Shown in pieces: positions 39,579 to 53,753 of a DNA stretch of 64,000 nucleotides; the stretch's first letter is position 1, and each line of letters starts with the position of its first letter. Source of the DNA: Niebla homalea. Taxonomy: Eukaryota > Ascomycota > Lecanoromycetes > Lecanorales > Ramalinaceae. The translations under genes were made by a program, and so were the position numbers. The stretch lies in the NCBI GenBank assembly GCA_019925105.1, contig JAHGAU010000006.1, forward strand, positions 682,001-746,000. Reading direction: 5' to 3'. The notes under the pieces are model-generated. The model was given only the letters and a program-made list of their open reading frames with translations, was not told the origin of the DNA and searched no databases.

Positions 39579-40826
39579 TTTTATAATATTAATAATAAGA
39601 AATTAACTTAAATAATAATTATTAATAAATTATTTAATTTAATATAATTTATTATATGTTTTTCCTTATTCTATATATAATAATATAAATTAAAGTCTTT
39701 AAGTAATATATATTTACTTAAGGTAATTAAGACCTTTTTAGATAACGGTATTATAAACGGTTTTTCTTTATTAATTAATAACGGGTTATACGCGTTATAA
39801 ATATTAAAATCGCCCTTTAAGTCCCCTTCTTTTATAATACGGAATATATAAAGGTTTCTACCGTAATAAATAATATCTTAATTATTTATATTAAACCGTT
39901 TATTTATAAAGAAGTATATTTTAATTATTTTATTTTCCTTAAAGGTTAAATAAAACCCTTCCTCCGGGTTAATAAATAAATATATATATAAACTATATAA
40001 TAATTCCTATATTATTATAATATTAACGTTTTTAATTTCTTTAAATTTAAATATTAATATTATTATTTTAATTCCTTTATTACGGATATTATATTATATT
40101 ACTTTTAAAAACGTTAATATATTATATATTATCCTTTATAAAAGCTCCTTTATTTATATTTATTTAAATTATAGACTTTTTATTAAAGTTAAACGTTTTT
40201 TAATTTAATATTTTCTTGGTTATTATTAAAGATATAAAATAATTAACCCTTAAAGTTAAGATTATAAAGAACTTCCTTTTTTTACTTTATTTATTACCGC
40301 TATTTATCTTTTATTATTTAATTAATTAAGCTTACGTTTTAAAATTACCTTTAATTAATCCGTTAAATTAATTCCGTACGTACTATACCGTTAGATTTTT
40401 ACGGTTATCCGGGTCTTTTTACGTTTAATCTTTTTAACTCTTATTATATATTTAGAATCTTATACTGGGTATTTTTCTTTATTATACGTAACGTATTTAA
40501 GCGTACCCTTTATAAGTCCCTTAATTATTAACTTTATATATTTATAAATATTATAACCCTTAACGTAAACCGTATATCTCGTAATATTAAGGTATTTTAT
40601 AATAATATATTTATAACTTTAATACTTAAAATATTAATAAATATCCGTTACTTTATTTTATAATTAAGTTATCTTAAAAATCTTTTTTTAATAATTCCTT
40701 TATTTAAGATATCGTTATATATCTTTATTAATATTACGTTTAATATAACGATAAAGTACCTCTTTACGTATCCTAAAAAATCAGGTTTTTTCGTTATCGG
40801 AAGAAGTTTATAGTTAATGATCTTAA

Positions 40827-41029
40827 TGTCAGGGGCTCAGGTAAAGTGGTTCTGAACATGAGTGAATTCTAACTATATAGGTATAGCATACAAAGGGATT
40901 AAAGACATTATATAGAGTATATAGGACGCTTTACTTAATAAGGTAAAGTATCCAGAATAAGCGAAACGTTAAGCCTTAAAACCGCATATATATAGCTATA
41001 TATTATAAGTAAGTAATAATTCCCTAATA
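40827..41029 (-). repeat. G3 3' LTR
   Basis: 203 bp. The outer (left) roughly 80 bp retain CpA/TpG (TGTCAGGGGCTCAGG, TTCTGAACATGAGTG). The inner end is mutated (CCGCATATATATAGC, CCCTAATA). Confidence 0.9.
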
Positions 41030-42743
41030 CGATCTTTCCCTTTTAATTATAAGCTCCGTTAAGTTATTTATAACGTTAAAGATCCAGCGTATTAATGGTA
41101 GCCTACGGTATATTTCCTTAAGCGATTAGTAGATTTGGGTTTATTTTAACTTGGCAGCGTGGTTATTAAATTAAAATCTATTATTTTTATCTTAAAATAA
41201 ATAAAACTATAAGTATCGGGTTTTAATTATTTAAAATAATAAAAGAATCGTAAGGACCGGGCTTATCGGGATGTACGTAATAAAAGTTAATAATAAAATT
41301 AGGATATCTAATAGTTTTTATTTAAAGTTATTATAATAATTATATATTCTAAATATCTAAATTCGGGTATATAATTTTATATATTAAATATCCTTTCTTT
41401 CTTAAAACGGGGTTTATTCTTTTTCCGTTTATCTTCAAGTTAATAATTTTAAAAACTTTATATTCTTCTTTTTTATTATTTACCGTTATAAGTAATAACG
41501 GGGGTATTATTTAACCTAATAATAAATCGCTTTTATCCGGGTAAAAAAATTATAAGTAAAAGATTAAATAAATACCCTTTATTAAGTTTAATAACTTAAG
41601 TTTAAAAATACTATCATTATCGATAACGCGTATTACTTTATATAATCTTAAATTCTTATAATTAAGTAACATTAATAAATACGTAATCTTAATAAACCTT
41701 AAGTTAAATATTATTATATTATTTATATAGTATTCCGGAACTAATAAATAATACTTATTTATATATTAAGTTTATATAAATTAAGTTTATTTAAGCTTAT
41801 CCTTAAAGTATTTTTAAAGGTAATTTACTTTATTAATTAAATAATCCGTTACTTTTATTTTATTTCTTAATTATAAAGTTATAAATAAGTCCCCGGTAAA
41901 TACTTTTATCCCGGAACGGGGTAAATAGTTTTTTATAATTAAAAATAAAGATAATCCAGTTAAAACGTTTATATTTAAATTTACCTTAAATTCAGTTATT
42001 AATAGGAAATTTACCCAATTATATTAATTATAATTAATATATATCCTTAAATATTACTTTAATCCAATATTTACGTTCTCTATTTATTTATCCGTTTCTA
42101 GATAGAATATTATTAATAATTTCAACTTAATATTTATACGTTAATAAAGGTATTATTAAAAGTATAATGTAAATTAATTATTTTTATTTAATATAATTAA
42201 TTTAAAATATCCCTTTTTTTCTTTATATTTAATTAATAAATATTTATATTATAGCTTATATTTTAAGAGAATTAAGGGTATAGAATTTTCTTTTCTTTAA
42301 AAGTTAATTAATAATTACTATAATATACTTATAGTTTTTATTATATCGACGGCACTTTAATAAAATAATAATAAAGTTTATTAAAATATCGGTCCAATAT
42401 ATATCCGGGATTGGGAAAGGCTTTAATAAGCCCTATTTCTTTTCACGGTAACTTTTAGATAACTTATAAGCTTAATAACTTTTTATAGATTATATTATTA
42501 AGTTTATTATATTCGGTTAATAGTATTTACGATTAACTTTTTTATAAATAAAGGTATATCCGGTATATTTATTTATTTATGATTTACATAATAATTTAAT
42601 AATTTCTATCCTTAAGTTATCGTTATTTATAGGTATAAAGATATAGTTATTTATATAAAGTAAATTATTCTTTATTTCATATTATTTTAATTTTAATTTA
42701 AGGTTTTTTTTCTTAATAATATTTAAAAAAATTTTATAAACTC
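41030..42743 (-). pseudogene. G3 integrase relic and 3' region
   Basis: On the minus strand, just left of the 540-bp insertion, the frame passes through a zinc-binding-like region (…YKLSKSYREKK.GLLKPFPIPD, near 42400-42460). It then reads WTDILINFIIILLKCRRYN near 42345-42395, matching W.DISMDFIT.LP.C with the first catalytic Asp of gypsy integrase. The region from 41600 down to 41030 is the presumed C-terminus and untranslated end and shows no clear motif. Confidence 0.75.
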
Positions 42744-43283
42744 CATCAGCAAATCTGCGACCTGCTCGGAGCGAGTGAATAAAAAAAATGGATTTATTCA
42801 CTCAGACCGCTCGTAAGTTACTTACGAGCATCCAGGAAAACTTACGAGCGCTCCGAGCGGTCTTAAACGGGTAAAAAAAAGTTAAAAATAAAAACGTTTA
42901 AAACGGTAAAATAATAATTTTTATTTTTTATAAATTTTTTTATTTAAGCTTTCTTAGCAGCGGGTATTACCGTTACCCCCCCTATAAGCCGTAATATTCA
43001 ATATTTTTTAAAATTAATTAAAGATTCAATTATTTTAATTAAAAGTTAAAATGGTAACTAATAATTTATCCTTAAAAAGGGGGTAATTAAAGGGGGTAAT
43101 TTAATTAAAAAATCCTTAAGTTAAAAAAAAAAGTAAAACTTACGAGAATCCAAGAAACTTACGAGTAAACCGGATACTCGCGAGCGCTTAAAGGCTTAGT
43201 GAAGGGGGGATATAAGCTCAACCTGCTTAATCTGCTTATTTGCACTCGGAGTGCTTATATGCTGGTTCACAAATTTGCAGATG
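42744..43283. mobile_element. 540-bp inverted-repeat element (MITE or foldback-like)
   Basis: The termini are imperfect inverted repeats: CATCAGCAAATCTGCGACC on the left and, read inward from the right, CATCTGCAAATTTGTGAACC. Subterminal palindromes include GAGTGAATAAA/TTTATTCACTC (42773-42803), GCTCGTAAG/CTTACGAGC (42809-42829), and AGACCGCTCGTAAG pairing with 42841-42863. CTTACGAG recurs at the right end. Both ends (about 110-130 bp) are unmutated and the middle is RIP-mutated. No clear target duplication was found, so superfamily and exact ends are uncertain. No transposase. Confidence 0.65.
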
Positions 43284-45705
43284 TCCTATTCTTTTTATAT
43301 TTATAATACGTTATACCGTATCGTTTTCGCTATAAACATTATAAAGGCGGTTAAAAATTTATTCTTGAAAAATAAGATTATTGTTAAGTAATTCTTTTAT
43401 TAACTTTTTATTTAAGGTTTTATTTTTAAGGGTTTATAATAATAATTCTTTTATTAATTTTTTATTATTATTTTCCTTTTCTCTTAAGTTGTAAATTATA
43501 GCCGATAACTCCGTAAATCGGTACTTTACTTTATTGAAAAGTAAAAACGTTAACTTAATTTTTAAATATAAGTTAATATAATACTTTTAAATAATTATTT
43601 ATTGCTAAAAGATATAACGGGTATTTTATTTATTATTAAGAAGGTCTTGAAAGCGCTTAATAAAACTATTAAATTTTATATTTTATTTATTAGATTAATA
43701 TATAATTTAAAAGTTAAATTTAAAAAGAAATTCTACTTAATAAACTTATTGTTTATTTAATTATTTAAATGATATAAAATATTTAAGGTTCTTATAATCC
43801 GTAATAATATAAATAAGATCTTTAATTAATATCCCAGTTAATTTAAGGCGTTATTCTTTAAAAGCTTTAATAATAATAAATAGTTCCTTATTATATATTT
43901 TATAATTATATTTTTAAAAACTTATCTTTTTAAATAAAAAGGCGACCGGGTAAAGTTTTCTTTTATTATCTTTTTATAAAAATATAGCTATAATAATATA
44001 GTCCGATGTATTTATTTTAACCTATATTTTTTTTATTAAGGTTAAAATAATTAAAGATAAATATTATAGTAAAAAAGTATTTTAAAATTTTAAAGGCTTT
44101 TTATTAAGGACTATTTAAAACTTATAAATACTTGAACTTTTAAGCATTAAATAACTTAATTAAATTAATTAATAATATAACGATTTTTAAGTCCATTAAA
44201 ATAAAGTATCGGTAAAAATTTATAAATCTTAAAAATACTTAAATATCCTTTATATAATAAGGTATCTTTTAATTTCTTATTATATTTATTTTCCTTAAAT
44301 TTATACGTAAACCTTAAGTAATAATAATTAATCTTAAGTATTTAACTTTAATAATATTAAAGTTATATTTATTAATATTTAAAAATAATTTTACGTTTTA
44401 AAGCTTTTATAATATTTTTTAAACATATAAAATATACTTATTTTTAAACATATTATAAATAAGGATATCGTTTAAATAAGTTATATAAAATATGTTAAAA
44501 TATTCTTAAAAGATTATATTAATAAAAGATTAAAATATACTTAACGTATTATATAGTCCGAATAATATTATTATATATTTATAAAGGCTATAATATATAA
44601 AAACGTAATCTTTTTCTTATAATTTTATTTAATATAAATCTTATTAAAAATAACGATAATATTAAACTTAATATAAATCCGTATATAATATAATTTCAAT
44701 AAGGTTTTACGGATAAAAGGAAATATATTATAATTCTTAATTATTAATACGTTAAAGTTTAATAATCAATATATATTTTTAAGCCTCTATCCGGCTTCTT
44801 AATAATAAGAACTAATATTATATATAACGACGTACTTAACCGGATATACCCTTTTTTAAATATTTTATTAATATACTTTTTTATTACCGTTATTTATTCT
44901 TTAAATATACCTTACGCTTTTTTAACGGGTAAGGTTACTTTTTCTTTAAGATCTATATAATATTTATTTCCCGTATTAATAAAACTTTATTCGCTTCTAT
45001 TAAGTTTTAAACTTTTAATTATAAGTAATATTCCTTAAGAATTCTGTCCTTTAATTTATTTTAAAATAAAAAGGACTTATTAATTTTTATAAAGAATTTT
45101 TTATAGTCTTTAACGGTAATAATTATTATATGAATAATAATTATTAAAATAATTTTATTTAACGATTTTAACATTTTAAAGTATTTTAACTATATAAAAA
45201 TTACCTTATTATTAAAGCGTTTAATTATTTTTATAAAAATATATATTAATACTTCCATAATATCTTTCTATAATAAAGATTCCTGGGGTAATAAACTTTT
45301 TCCGTTATAAATCGTAATTAACTTATAATAACTTAAATAATAAATTATATAATAATTTAAATTAAAGGTTAACGACTTTATTAAGAATTTTAATTCCGGG
45401 TTATATAACTTAAATTATAATATACCGAATATAATATTAAAACTTTTAAGAAACGTAATTATATATTATAGCTTATTTAAATATTTTTCTCTTAATTAAA
45501 AAAGGACTTTTATTATATAAGTAATATTAAGAGTAATTTTATTATTTATAAGCTTAAGTTAATATAATTTTATAAGCGGTATATTTATAAATTTATATTT
45601 TTTAATAAAAGTTACGTTAATAAAACTATATATAAATATATTAATATTTATTAAATATTTAATATTCTAAAGTTTTTTATTTATAATAAGTTTTCCTTAA
45701 AAATT
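43284..45705 (-). pseudogene. G3 reverse transcriptase and RNase H relics
   Basis: Read on the minus strand from about 45000: YINKIFKKGYIRLSTSLY (compare YI.EML.KGYIRPSTSP), KPDRGLKIYIDY (KPDGGLR.CVDY), then TYLNDILIYNM near 44452-44485, matching the YLDDILIYS catalytic motif. RNase H follows at about 44050-43700, with a TLPGRLFI-type stretch corresponding to LHPVAF and INKI.. toward a connection region. This continues to about 43300, where the inverted-repeat element intervenes. Order and motifs establish Ty3/gypsy. Confidence 0.85.
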
Positions 45706-45732
45706 AAATTAATAATTAGAATATTATTAATA

Positions 45733-47500
45733 ATAGCGACGAACAACGGGACCCCAGAGGTCAGAAATGATGCACGTATATATAACTTAAGTAACAATAG
45801 GGATAATACTTTAAATACGATAAGCGGAAGCGGAATAATAATAAAAATAAAAAAGGAGGAAGGATAAGCGGCTTAAGTTAATAAAAACGGTAATAAATCG
45901 TATAAATAACGCGATAAATATAAAATAAAAAGGCCTTAAATTGAATAAAGAGTTTATAATTAATAAAATACGTATAAAAAGACGTATATAATACGTAAAA
46001 ATATTATTATAAAAAATAATAAATAAAAAGCAGAAAGGATAAGGATAATATATAAAGACGGATAAAGGGTAAACGGAGGCATAAGAAACCTTATTAAGTA
46101 TATATAAATTAAAAGAAAATTAAGTAAAAACAAGGAAATATTAAGTAAATAAGAATAAATTATAAAAAAAAGTAATTATTAAATACGCGGAAAAAAAGTA
46201 AAAAGGGAAAAAACGGTAAGGACATTAAAAGGCTTTTTTATAATTATATAAAAGGATATTATATTAAAGATTTAGCCGATACTATAAATTAAGCTACGGG
46301 GAGTAAGAAACTTTTACGTAAATATAAGGAGAAATTTAAGGGAGTTAAAAAGGTTACGTAAAGCTTAAAAAGCGGTAATAAAAATACCAGCGGATAAAAG
46401 CGAAAAAAAATAGAAAAAATATATATAACGTAAAGGAACGATAAAGGAAGCTTTAAAGAAAAAAGCGGGGATAAGTTAAATAATAAAAACTATAAAGGTA
46501 ACGTTAACGTTAATAATAAAAAAAATAAAAACGGAAAAGAAAATAACGGTATTAAAAAAAACGAGGATAATAATTATATAATTATTAAGTGAAAAAGAAA
46601 AAAGTATAACGGTAAAAATAAACCCATTATAATTAATAAAAACGTTTAAAGTAATAAGAAAATTATTAACGGAGTAAATTATTACGGTATATAAATTATA
46701 AAGTAAAAATATCCTTTTTAATATAGCCTTATTAAAAGCGAGGGAAAAGCTAAAAAAATTAAAGGGATAAGCCGGTAAAAAGGGGTATAAAACGGTAAAA
46801 GTATTAAAATAATCCTTTATTATTACGGTAAATAGGATATATTTAATAAGGTTTACGGGGAAAAAAGAAAAAGCTATTTTAAAGCGGATAAAGAAAAAGA
46901 ATACGGTCCTTTACTTTAAACTAAAAATTATTAATTATAATTTCCCTTTTATAATAAAAAGGTTAAATGCTTTTAATTATATAAAAAAATACTTTATAAT
47001 TATTTTAAGTATAATATTAATAAAAATATATAATAATATTTTTAATAAAAAGGTAATAAAGGGTAAATCCTTTAAATTAATAAAACCTTAAAACCGGGCA
47101 GCGGATATTTATTAATACTTTAAATATTAAAAATATAAATATATTATTACGAAATACCTTAATAATATAAAGTATATAATATATATTAAAGGATATAATA
47201 CGTATAAATACGTTAACTTAATAATAAAGGGCTTAATAAAAAACGGGTTAAAATACGCGGTATATAATAATAATAATTACTTAACGTAAAACTTACGGTA
47301 TATAATAAAAATGAAAAAAACTTAATATAAAAAGATTAAGATAATAGTTAAGGTTTAACGTTATAACTTATATAAACCTAGACCGATAAAATAATTAAAA
47401 ATGGTTTTAAGACGTAAATAAAGCTTATCAAATAAAAAAAAATAAAACGTAATAATTAATAACGTAAAAAAAAGGAAGCTTATAACGATATTAACCTTTA
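45733..47500 (+). pseudogene. LINE B ORF1 relic
   Basis: The start codon is ATA instead of ATG, a G-to-A change; the following codons A-T-N-N-G-T-P-E-V are intact. After about 50 bases the frame fills with stops. The 3' boundary is approximate, by comparison with LINE A. Confidence 0.72.
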
Positions 47501-47509
47501 AAGCCGACC

Positions 47510-50500
47510 GCTTAACCGGGATTATTATTATAATAAAAAGATTAAAATAAATAACGCTTAACCTTAAGGAAAAACTATTTATATAAATAAAAGTTAATAA
47601 AAAGAGCCTAACGGATATTAATATTTAATATATTTATACTTTTAAGGATAATATAATATAATATATATAAAAAAGTAATTAAAGCCGTAATATTAATATT
47701 TAAATTTAAAAAAATAAAAAATATTAATATTATAATAATATAAAAGCCGTTATATAATTTATATATTTACTTTTTAATTAACCCGGGAGATAGTTTTTAT
47801 TTAACTTTTAAAAGTAATAAAACAACGTAAACGTACTTCTTTATTAATAAGAAATTAAATATAAATAATTAAAATATTATTTATTACGGAGGGAACTTAT
47901 ATACGTTCCGGATTATACGAAAAGGGGATATTAAGGGTAACTTAAATATTTATAATATATATAATCCGTTACCGGTTAATAAAAAAGACCCTTTATAATT
48001 TTATTATTTAAGGATATTATAACTATATTTAATAAGTACTTTTTAATAAAGGACTTTAATTTTTATTACGTTTAATAAAACGAAAACGGTTATATAATTA
48101 ATTATATTAAATTTAAAAAGCTATTAATAACTATTATATAATTTAATTTTATATTATTAATATTAAAAAAGGCTATTATATAAGAAAGTTATAAATTTAA
48201 GATTATAATTAACTTAATATTTAATTCGGAAGGTATTATTAATTTAATTATAATATACGGACCCTAAAAGGACCTAAAATATAATTTAAATTACGTCTTA
48301 ATATAAATAACCTTAAATTAATCCGTTAATACGATTCCGCCTTTATTATTTAAATAAATATAAAAGATAATTAAAAAAGTTAAAATATTTATAAAAATAA
48401 TAAAGGTAATATCTTAATTAACGGAGCTTCCCGGCTTAATAATAAAAGATAGATTAACCATTTTATAAAATAGGTAATAAAGGCTTTAAATAAAGTAATT
48501 AACGTTATAATCTTAATAATAAAGCCGTCTTAAAGAGTTAAAACCTATTAAAATCAAAAATATATAAAAGCGACTATAAAAATAAAAACGCTTATAAAGT
48601 AAATTATTAAATATAAAAATTAAGAAATACTTTAACGGTTAAAAGAAGCTTAAAAGGAAAAGAAGAAAATTATCCAAAAGGTTAAATAAATGTACTTCCG
48701 GGTTATAATATATAATTTAATGGTTTCCTTTTATAATATTTAAAAATTAATAAAATACAATAAAGAACAGAATAAGAAACTTAAATTTATTTTTAAGTTT
48801 TTACTTTTAAAAGATTAAATAGTACGGTAATGAATACTTTTAACGGTAAAATTAAGGCTCTTAAAAAGGCGTTTTTTCCTTTATTACCGGAAGTTAATTT
48901 AATAAATATTAATAATATAATATATCCTAAATTAATAATAATAAATAAGGTAATAACTTAAAAAATAATAATTAAAATAATTAATAAATTAAAGAAGGAT
49001 AGAACCCCCGGATTTAACGGTATATTGAATAGGTTTTTACTTATAATAATATTATTATTTAGAAAGGTCTTTATTTGTTTATTTTAAGTTTATTTTAATA
49101 TAAGATATTACCCTTATAAATTTAAGGAGGTTAAAACGATTATCCTTAAGAAGCCGGTTAAATTAAATTACTCGGAAATAAAATTATATAAACCTATAAT
49201 ATTCCTTTATATATTAAGGAAAACTTTAAAAACGGTAATTATAAAGATCTTAAGTAACTATATAAAAAAGTATAAGCTATTCTTTAATTAATAGATAAGG
49301 GTAAAAAAAGGATAATTAATAAAGACGGCTTTTAAAGGCTTAATTAATAACGTATATACGGTATAAAGCTATAAAAAAAATATATTATAAATTTTTTTTC
49401 TTTAAATATTATAAAGGCGTTTAATAAGGTAAATTATTAAAAATTATTATATAATTTACGGAAAAAAAGGGTTTTACCTTTTTTTATAAATTAAATAAAG
49501 AATTTCTTAAGTAATTAAGCAACGTTAATTAACCTAGGATAAAAAATAAATATAATAAAATTTACGATAATAAGGATTCTTTAAAAATTACTTATTTCCT
49601 TAATCTTATTTTTATTCTTTAATAGCCCGTTTATTAAAGACTTAATAAAGTTAAAATAAAAGGTTTAAGTAAAAAACTTTATTAACGATATTTACCTTTT
49701 AACCTATAATACGTTTATTTATATAAATTATTTAAAGTTAAAATAAATATATAAAGTCTATTTATAATAAGTAAAAATATATAAGGTTTAATTTATTTTA
49801 TATAAGTATAAGCTTATTTATATAATAAAAAGTTTAAAGCTATATAATATAATAATTATAGTAAATTTAAATAATATAACGGTAAAACCGGAAGTTAATA
49901 TTAAGGTATTTAATTTATAAATTAATAAGAAATTAGATTAAAAAATCTATATAAAAAAAAAATCTAAAAGAAAATAATTTTATAAGAAAGGGGTTTTACT
50001 TATTTTATGGCGTTAACGTAAGGAGTTACCTTATAAAAACTAAAACCGTTTATTAAGCGGTTATAAAGCTTATAATAATATATATAATAATTATTTAATA
50101 CGTACTTAAAGGTATACTTAAATATAAAAATAAGCCCGTCCGGTAACTATAGAAAGTTTAAAACCGATACCTAAAAATAATAAATAAAGTATATAAAGCG
50201 ACTCCCGTCCCGATATTGGAATCCAAGGTCTTTATATTATTAATAAAGCTGGCTTTAAATTAAATAATTACTTAAATAAAGCTTAAAAAAAATATAAACT
50301 TAATTACGTTAATAAGAAACGAACGTATTTACTAAAACTATAAAAGGCCTTAAATAAAAAAACGTAGAAAAATAGTATTTATTTTCTTTACGGAAGTTAA
50401 ATTAAAATAAATTAAAAAAGAGGTTAATTTAATTTACGTTTAAGAAGTTAACGTAAAAATATATAAACTTTTACTTAAAGTAAAAGTAACGGAGGAAAAG

Positions 50501-51420
50501 AAAACCGCAAAAGTAAAATTAATAACAATTATTTTATAAATTATAAAAAAATAAATAAAGCGTTAATATAAATATAAAGAATTAATCCCTTAAGGGTAAT
50601 AATATCCGGCTTTAAATAACGATAAGGTTATTAATAAGTATTTCCGGCGTTATAAAATTATAAAGAAAGGTAATAATACGTTAATAATTTAACTCCGGAT
50701 AAATAAAAACGGCTTAATTTACTTCCTTTTTATCGTATACGCCGGTAACCGGATTAATATTAATTATAAATATAAATAATAAAAGCAGGATACTATATAT
50801 ATATTAATCTCCTATTTATTATTTAAGGAGCTTAAATTAAGACTAATTAAAAGGGTAAGGATTAATAATTATCGTTAAATACTTATTAATAAAAAGGGTA
50901 TTAAAGCGGCTATTAAATTTATAATAATTATAGGCTTATTATTATAATTTAATTTAATTAAAAAAATAGAAAAAGTAATTAAAAATTTAATTAAAAAACC
51001 TCGCCGCCGACTTAAAAATAAAAAGTAACGGCGGAAAAATTATACTTAATAAAGGGTTAAAGGGGCTATAAATACCGGGGCGGTATAAGAAATAATATTA
51101 TATTGGTCAGTAAAGTTATATAAATAAAATAATAATAATATATGTATTAATAAAAATATTTAATAATATAATCGGAATTTTAAAATTTTAATATTAAATA
51201 AACTTATAAGGTAACGGAAAAGCAATAAATCTAGAAGTAACCCTTAAGTAGATTTAATTATAATATTATGGGTTTTCTTAAAAAAAATATATAAATAAAT
51301 TCTTATTCTTTAAACGGTTATAGATATTCTTAGCTTTTAAAATATAAATAAAGGCTAAATAAATACCGGTTTTTATTCTTAACGTTATGGATATCGGGTT
51401 TTTTACGGTTACTAGTAAGG
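47510..51420 (+). pseudogene. LINE B ORF2 relic (endonuclease/RT)
   Basis: Near 47945-47975 the frame reads NIYNIYNPLPV, the same endonuclease segment as in LINE A. Near 48040-48065 LIKDFNFYYV fits LLGDFNLHH. RT sequence from about 49140 onward is collinear with LINE A and LINE F and supplies the uninterrupted reference for the insertion at 6604 in LINE A. It ends near the CCGGAATTAGCTTAACTAGATCC terminus. Confidence 0.8.
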
Positions 51421-51505
51421 TTAAATGGCCGAGTATTAAGGAACGCCGGAATTAGCTTAACTAGATCCGTAGTATAAATCAATCAATCAATCAAATTAAT
51501 AATTA

Positions 51506-53550
51506 AATTATAATAATTCCTTTAAGTTTAAATAATATAAAGAAAAGTATAATATCGCGAGTTTTTATTCCTGTTTAAGCTAATATATTCTTTTATATAT
51601 TATTAAATAAAGTCCTTAACAATATTTTCTATTAAAGATTATTTATTTTTTGAGTTATCCGTATCATTATTAATTTAAATAAGGATAACTTTAATTAACT
51701 TAAGATAAGTTACGAGTTTCTTTATAGGCACTTATTATTTATCCTTATAAGTAGCTTTCTTATTATTAAGACGATAACCTTTTTTATTATATTTAAAATA
51801 ACGCTCTTTAATATAAAGTTTCATAAGAATATAAAATAAATAGGAAACTCCACCTAAATATTTTTAATTATTAATATATAATATTTTTATTAAGGTATCG
51901 TCTTTCTTTTTAGCTTTTTTTTAAGGTTTAACTTATTCTTACGTTTTCTTTTATTTTCTATATTAATTTACTTTATATTAAAGTTATATTAACGTAAATA
52001 TTATATAAATTCTTTAAAGTTATTATATATTATTTTATTAAAAAGTTTATATCGTAAACGTTAATTAAGTATATACTTAAAGTTTAAAATCTTATATATT
52101 TTTAATAATTTAAAAAACGAAATAATAATAATAAATTTAATATAAAATTTATTAAAGGTTTCTTTACGTTTAATATTTCTTATTTTAAACTTAAAATCAT
52201 ATAATATTATATTCATTTTTATAAATTTATTATATTTACCGAATATATTATATAAGTTATTTAAGATTTCTTCCGTTATTAAATAAGGATCCGGAGAGTT
52301 ATTTAAAGTATAAGCTTTTATAACTTAAAAGGTAAAGTCCTTATAATAGTCTTATATATATTTAATCTTTATTCTTTTAATAAAGAAAAGGATAATACTT
52401 TAATTAAATTTTAATTTAAAATAAAATTTTGATATATCTTAGTCTTAATTAATTTTAATACTTTTAAATTCTCCGGGGTCTAAATATTGTTTATTCGTTC
52501 TTGGTACTATTAATATAAATAAATATATATTAACCCCGGAAATATTTTCTTTATTTTAATAACGGTTTTAAGTAAAATAATAACCATTAGTATCTTCCTT
52601 TTTTAAGTTATTTAAATCTCTTATTATTCTAAGGTTTTATTAAAGTTAAATAATTTTAACCCTTAATTAAAAATTCTCCGTATAAATATTTTTAATTTCG
52701 CGTTAATAGTTTATTCTTATATAGCGGATACGGATAAGAGTATCCTTTATTTAATTTTAAAATCCTTTAACGGTATTAAGTTTAACTTTTAAGTTAATAA
52801 TTATAAGCTTTATTTTATTAATTTCTTATTTTAATAAAAAGTTATTATTATTAAGCTTTAATACTTTAATAACTATATCCCCAATTACGTTACTTTAATA
52901 TTTAAAGTATTAATTAATAGATTTTTGAAGGAAAACGGGATTACGTATTTACGTAATTACGTTCCCGGTATCCAATAATTAAAGTTTTTCCTCTTTTATA
53001 TTTAAAGTATATTTTCTATTACCCTTTTATATAATTAAATAAATACGATTATATTTATTACCCCGACTTTTACCTTATAAAGGAGTTAATATATTTCTTT
53101 CGTTATTATCTTTAGAGAGTAAGTCTTTTTTATTTCTTTCTGAATTATTAAGATTAAAACGATATTAACGTAACGTAATATACTTATTATAGAATATTAA
53201 TTAAGGAATAAAAGGTTAATTAATTATTATAAAATCTATCTTAAGGATTTTAAAAGTACCTTTTAACGTATTAATAAGCTGATCTCCCTATAACGTGTTT
53301 TAACTTATTTTTTATTATTATTTTTATTCTTTTATATTTTTTTTTATTAAAAGCCTTTATCCCGTAAAACGAAGTTAAGAATTAAATTATAATTTAGCTA
53401 TCTTAATTATATTCCGACAATTATAATATTCAATAAGTATATTACGCTCCCTTTCAGTATTTAATACGGTAAATTACGTAATAAGCTCTTTTTCAGTTAT
53501 ATCCACTTAAATCGTAAATCGTAACTATTTTAAAAAGATAATTAAAATTA
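51506..53550 (-). pseudogene. G3 gag region (presumed)
   Basis: This 2-kb interior segment lies between the G3 5' LTR and LINE B, where gag and protease belong in a minus-strand gypsy element. It is densely mutated, and I could not identify a capsid motif, zinc knuckle or protease DTG. The assignment is by position only. No primer-binding site could be recognised beside the LTR at 53550, perhaps because RIP has changed it. Confidence 0.5.
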
Positions 53551-53753
53551 TATTAAAAACTTAAATAAAATAATTCTGAATATAAATGAATTCTAACTAT
53601 ATAAAAATAATATATAAAGGGATTACAGATATTATATAGAGTATATAGAACACTTTACTTAATAAAGTAAAGTATCCAGAATAAGTGAAACGCTAAGCCT
53701 TAAAGCCGCATGGACACAGCTGCATGTTATAAGCAAGTAATGGTTCCCTGACA
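53551..53753 (-). repeat. G3 5' LTR
   Basis: 203-bp direct repeat of 40827-41029. Here the inner (left) part is mutated (TATTAAAAACTT for TGTCAGGGGCTC). The outer part retains GCATGGACACAGCTGCATG and TTCCCTGACA. Confidence 0.9.

Larger units (their letters stand above)
35560..40230 (-). pseudogene. LINE D ORF2 relic, split by SINE-like element
   Basis: Collinear with LINE C and LINE E ORF2. The SINE-like insertion lies in the endonuclease-encoding part; the flanks 38832 and 39590 join to match LINE C near 20285. No intact domain is left. Confidence 0.75.
45719..51492 (+). mobile_element. LINE B, full-length non-LTR retrotransposon in G3
   Basis: A plus-strand LINE of 5.77 kb flanked by the 13-bp duplication AAATTAATAATTA at 45706-45718 and 51493-51505. 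The ORF1 start has become ATAGCGACGAACAACGGG at 45733, and the ATCA tail ends at 51492. It inserted into G3 between gag and RT. Its orientation is opposite to LINE D, in which G3 lies. Frames are dead. Confidence 0.93.
40827..53753 (-). mobile_element. Ty3/gypsy element G3, complete with both LTRs
   Basis: 203-bp LTRs at 40827-41029 and 53551-53753 start TGTCAGGGGCTC and end CCCTGACA (or mutated forms), so each LTR has an 8-bp inverted terminus. The 5-bp duplication CTTAA lies at 40822-40826 and 53754-53758 within LINE D ORF1. The order on the minus strand is 5' LTR (right), presumed gag, RT, RNase H, integrase, 3' LTR (left). It is interrupted by LINE B and by a 540-bp inverted-repeat element; without them it is about 6.6 kb. 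All frames are ruined by RIP. Confidence 0.92.

Noticed and set aside
40827..41029. Independent MITE with TGTCAGGG...CCCTGACA termini
   Set aside because: The second copy at 53551-53753 is in direct orientation, and the outer CTTAA duplication belongs to the pair as a whole, so these are LTRs.
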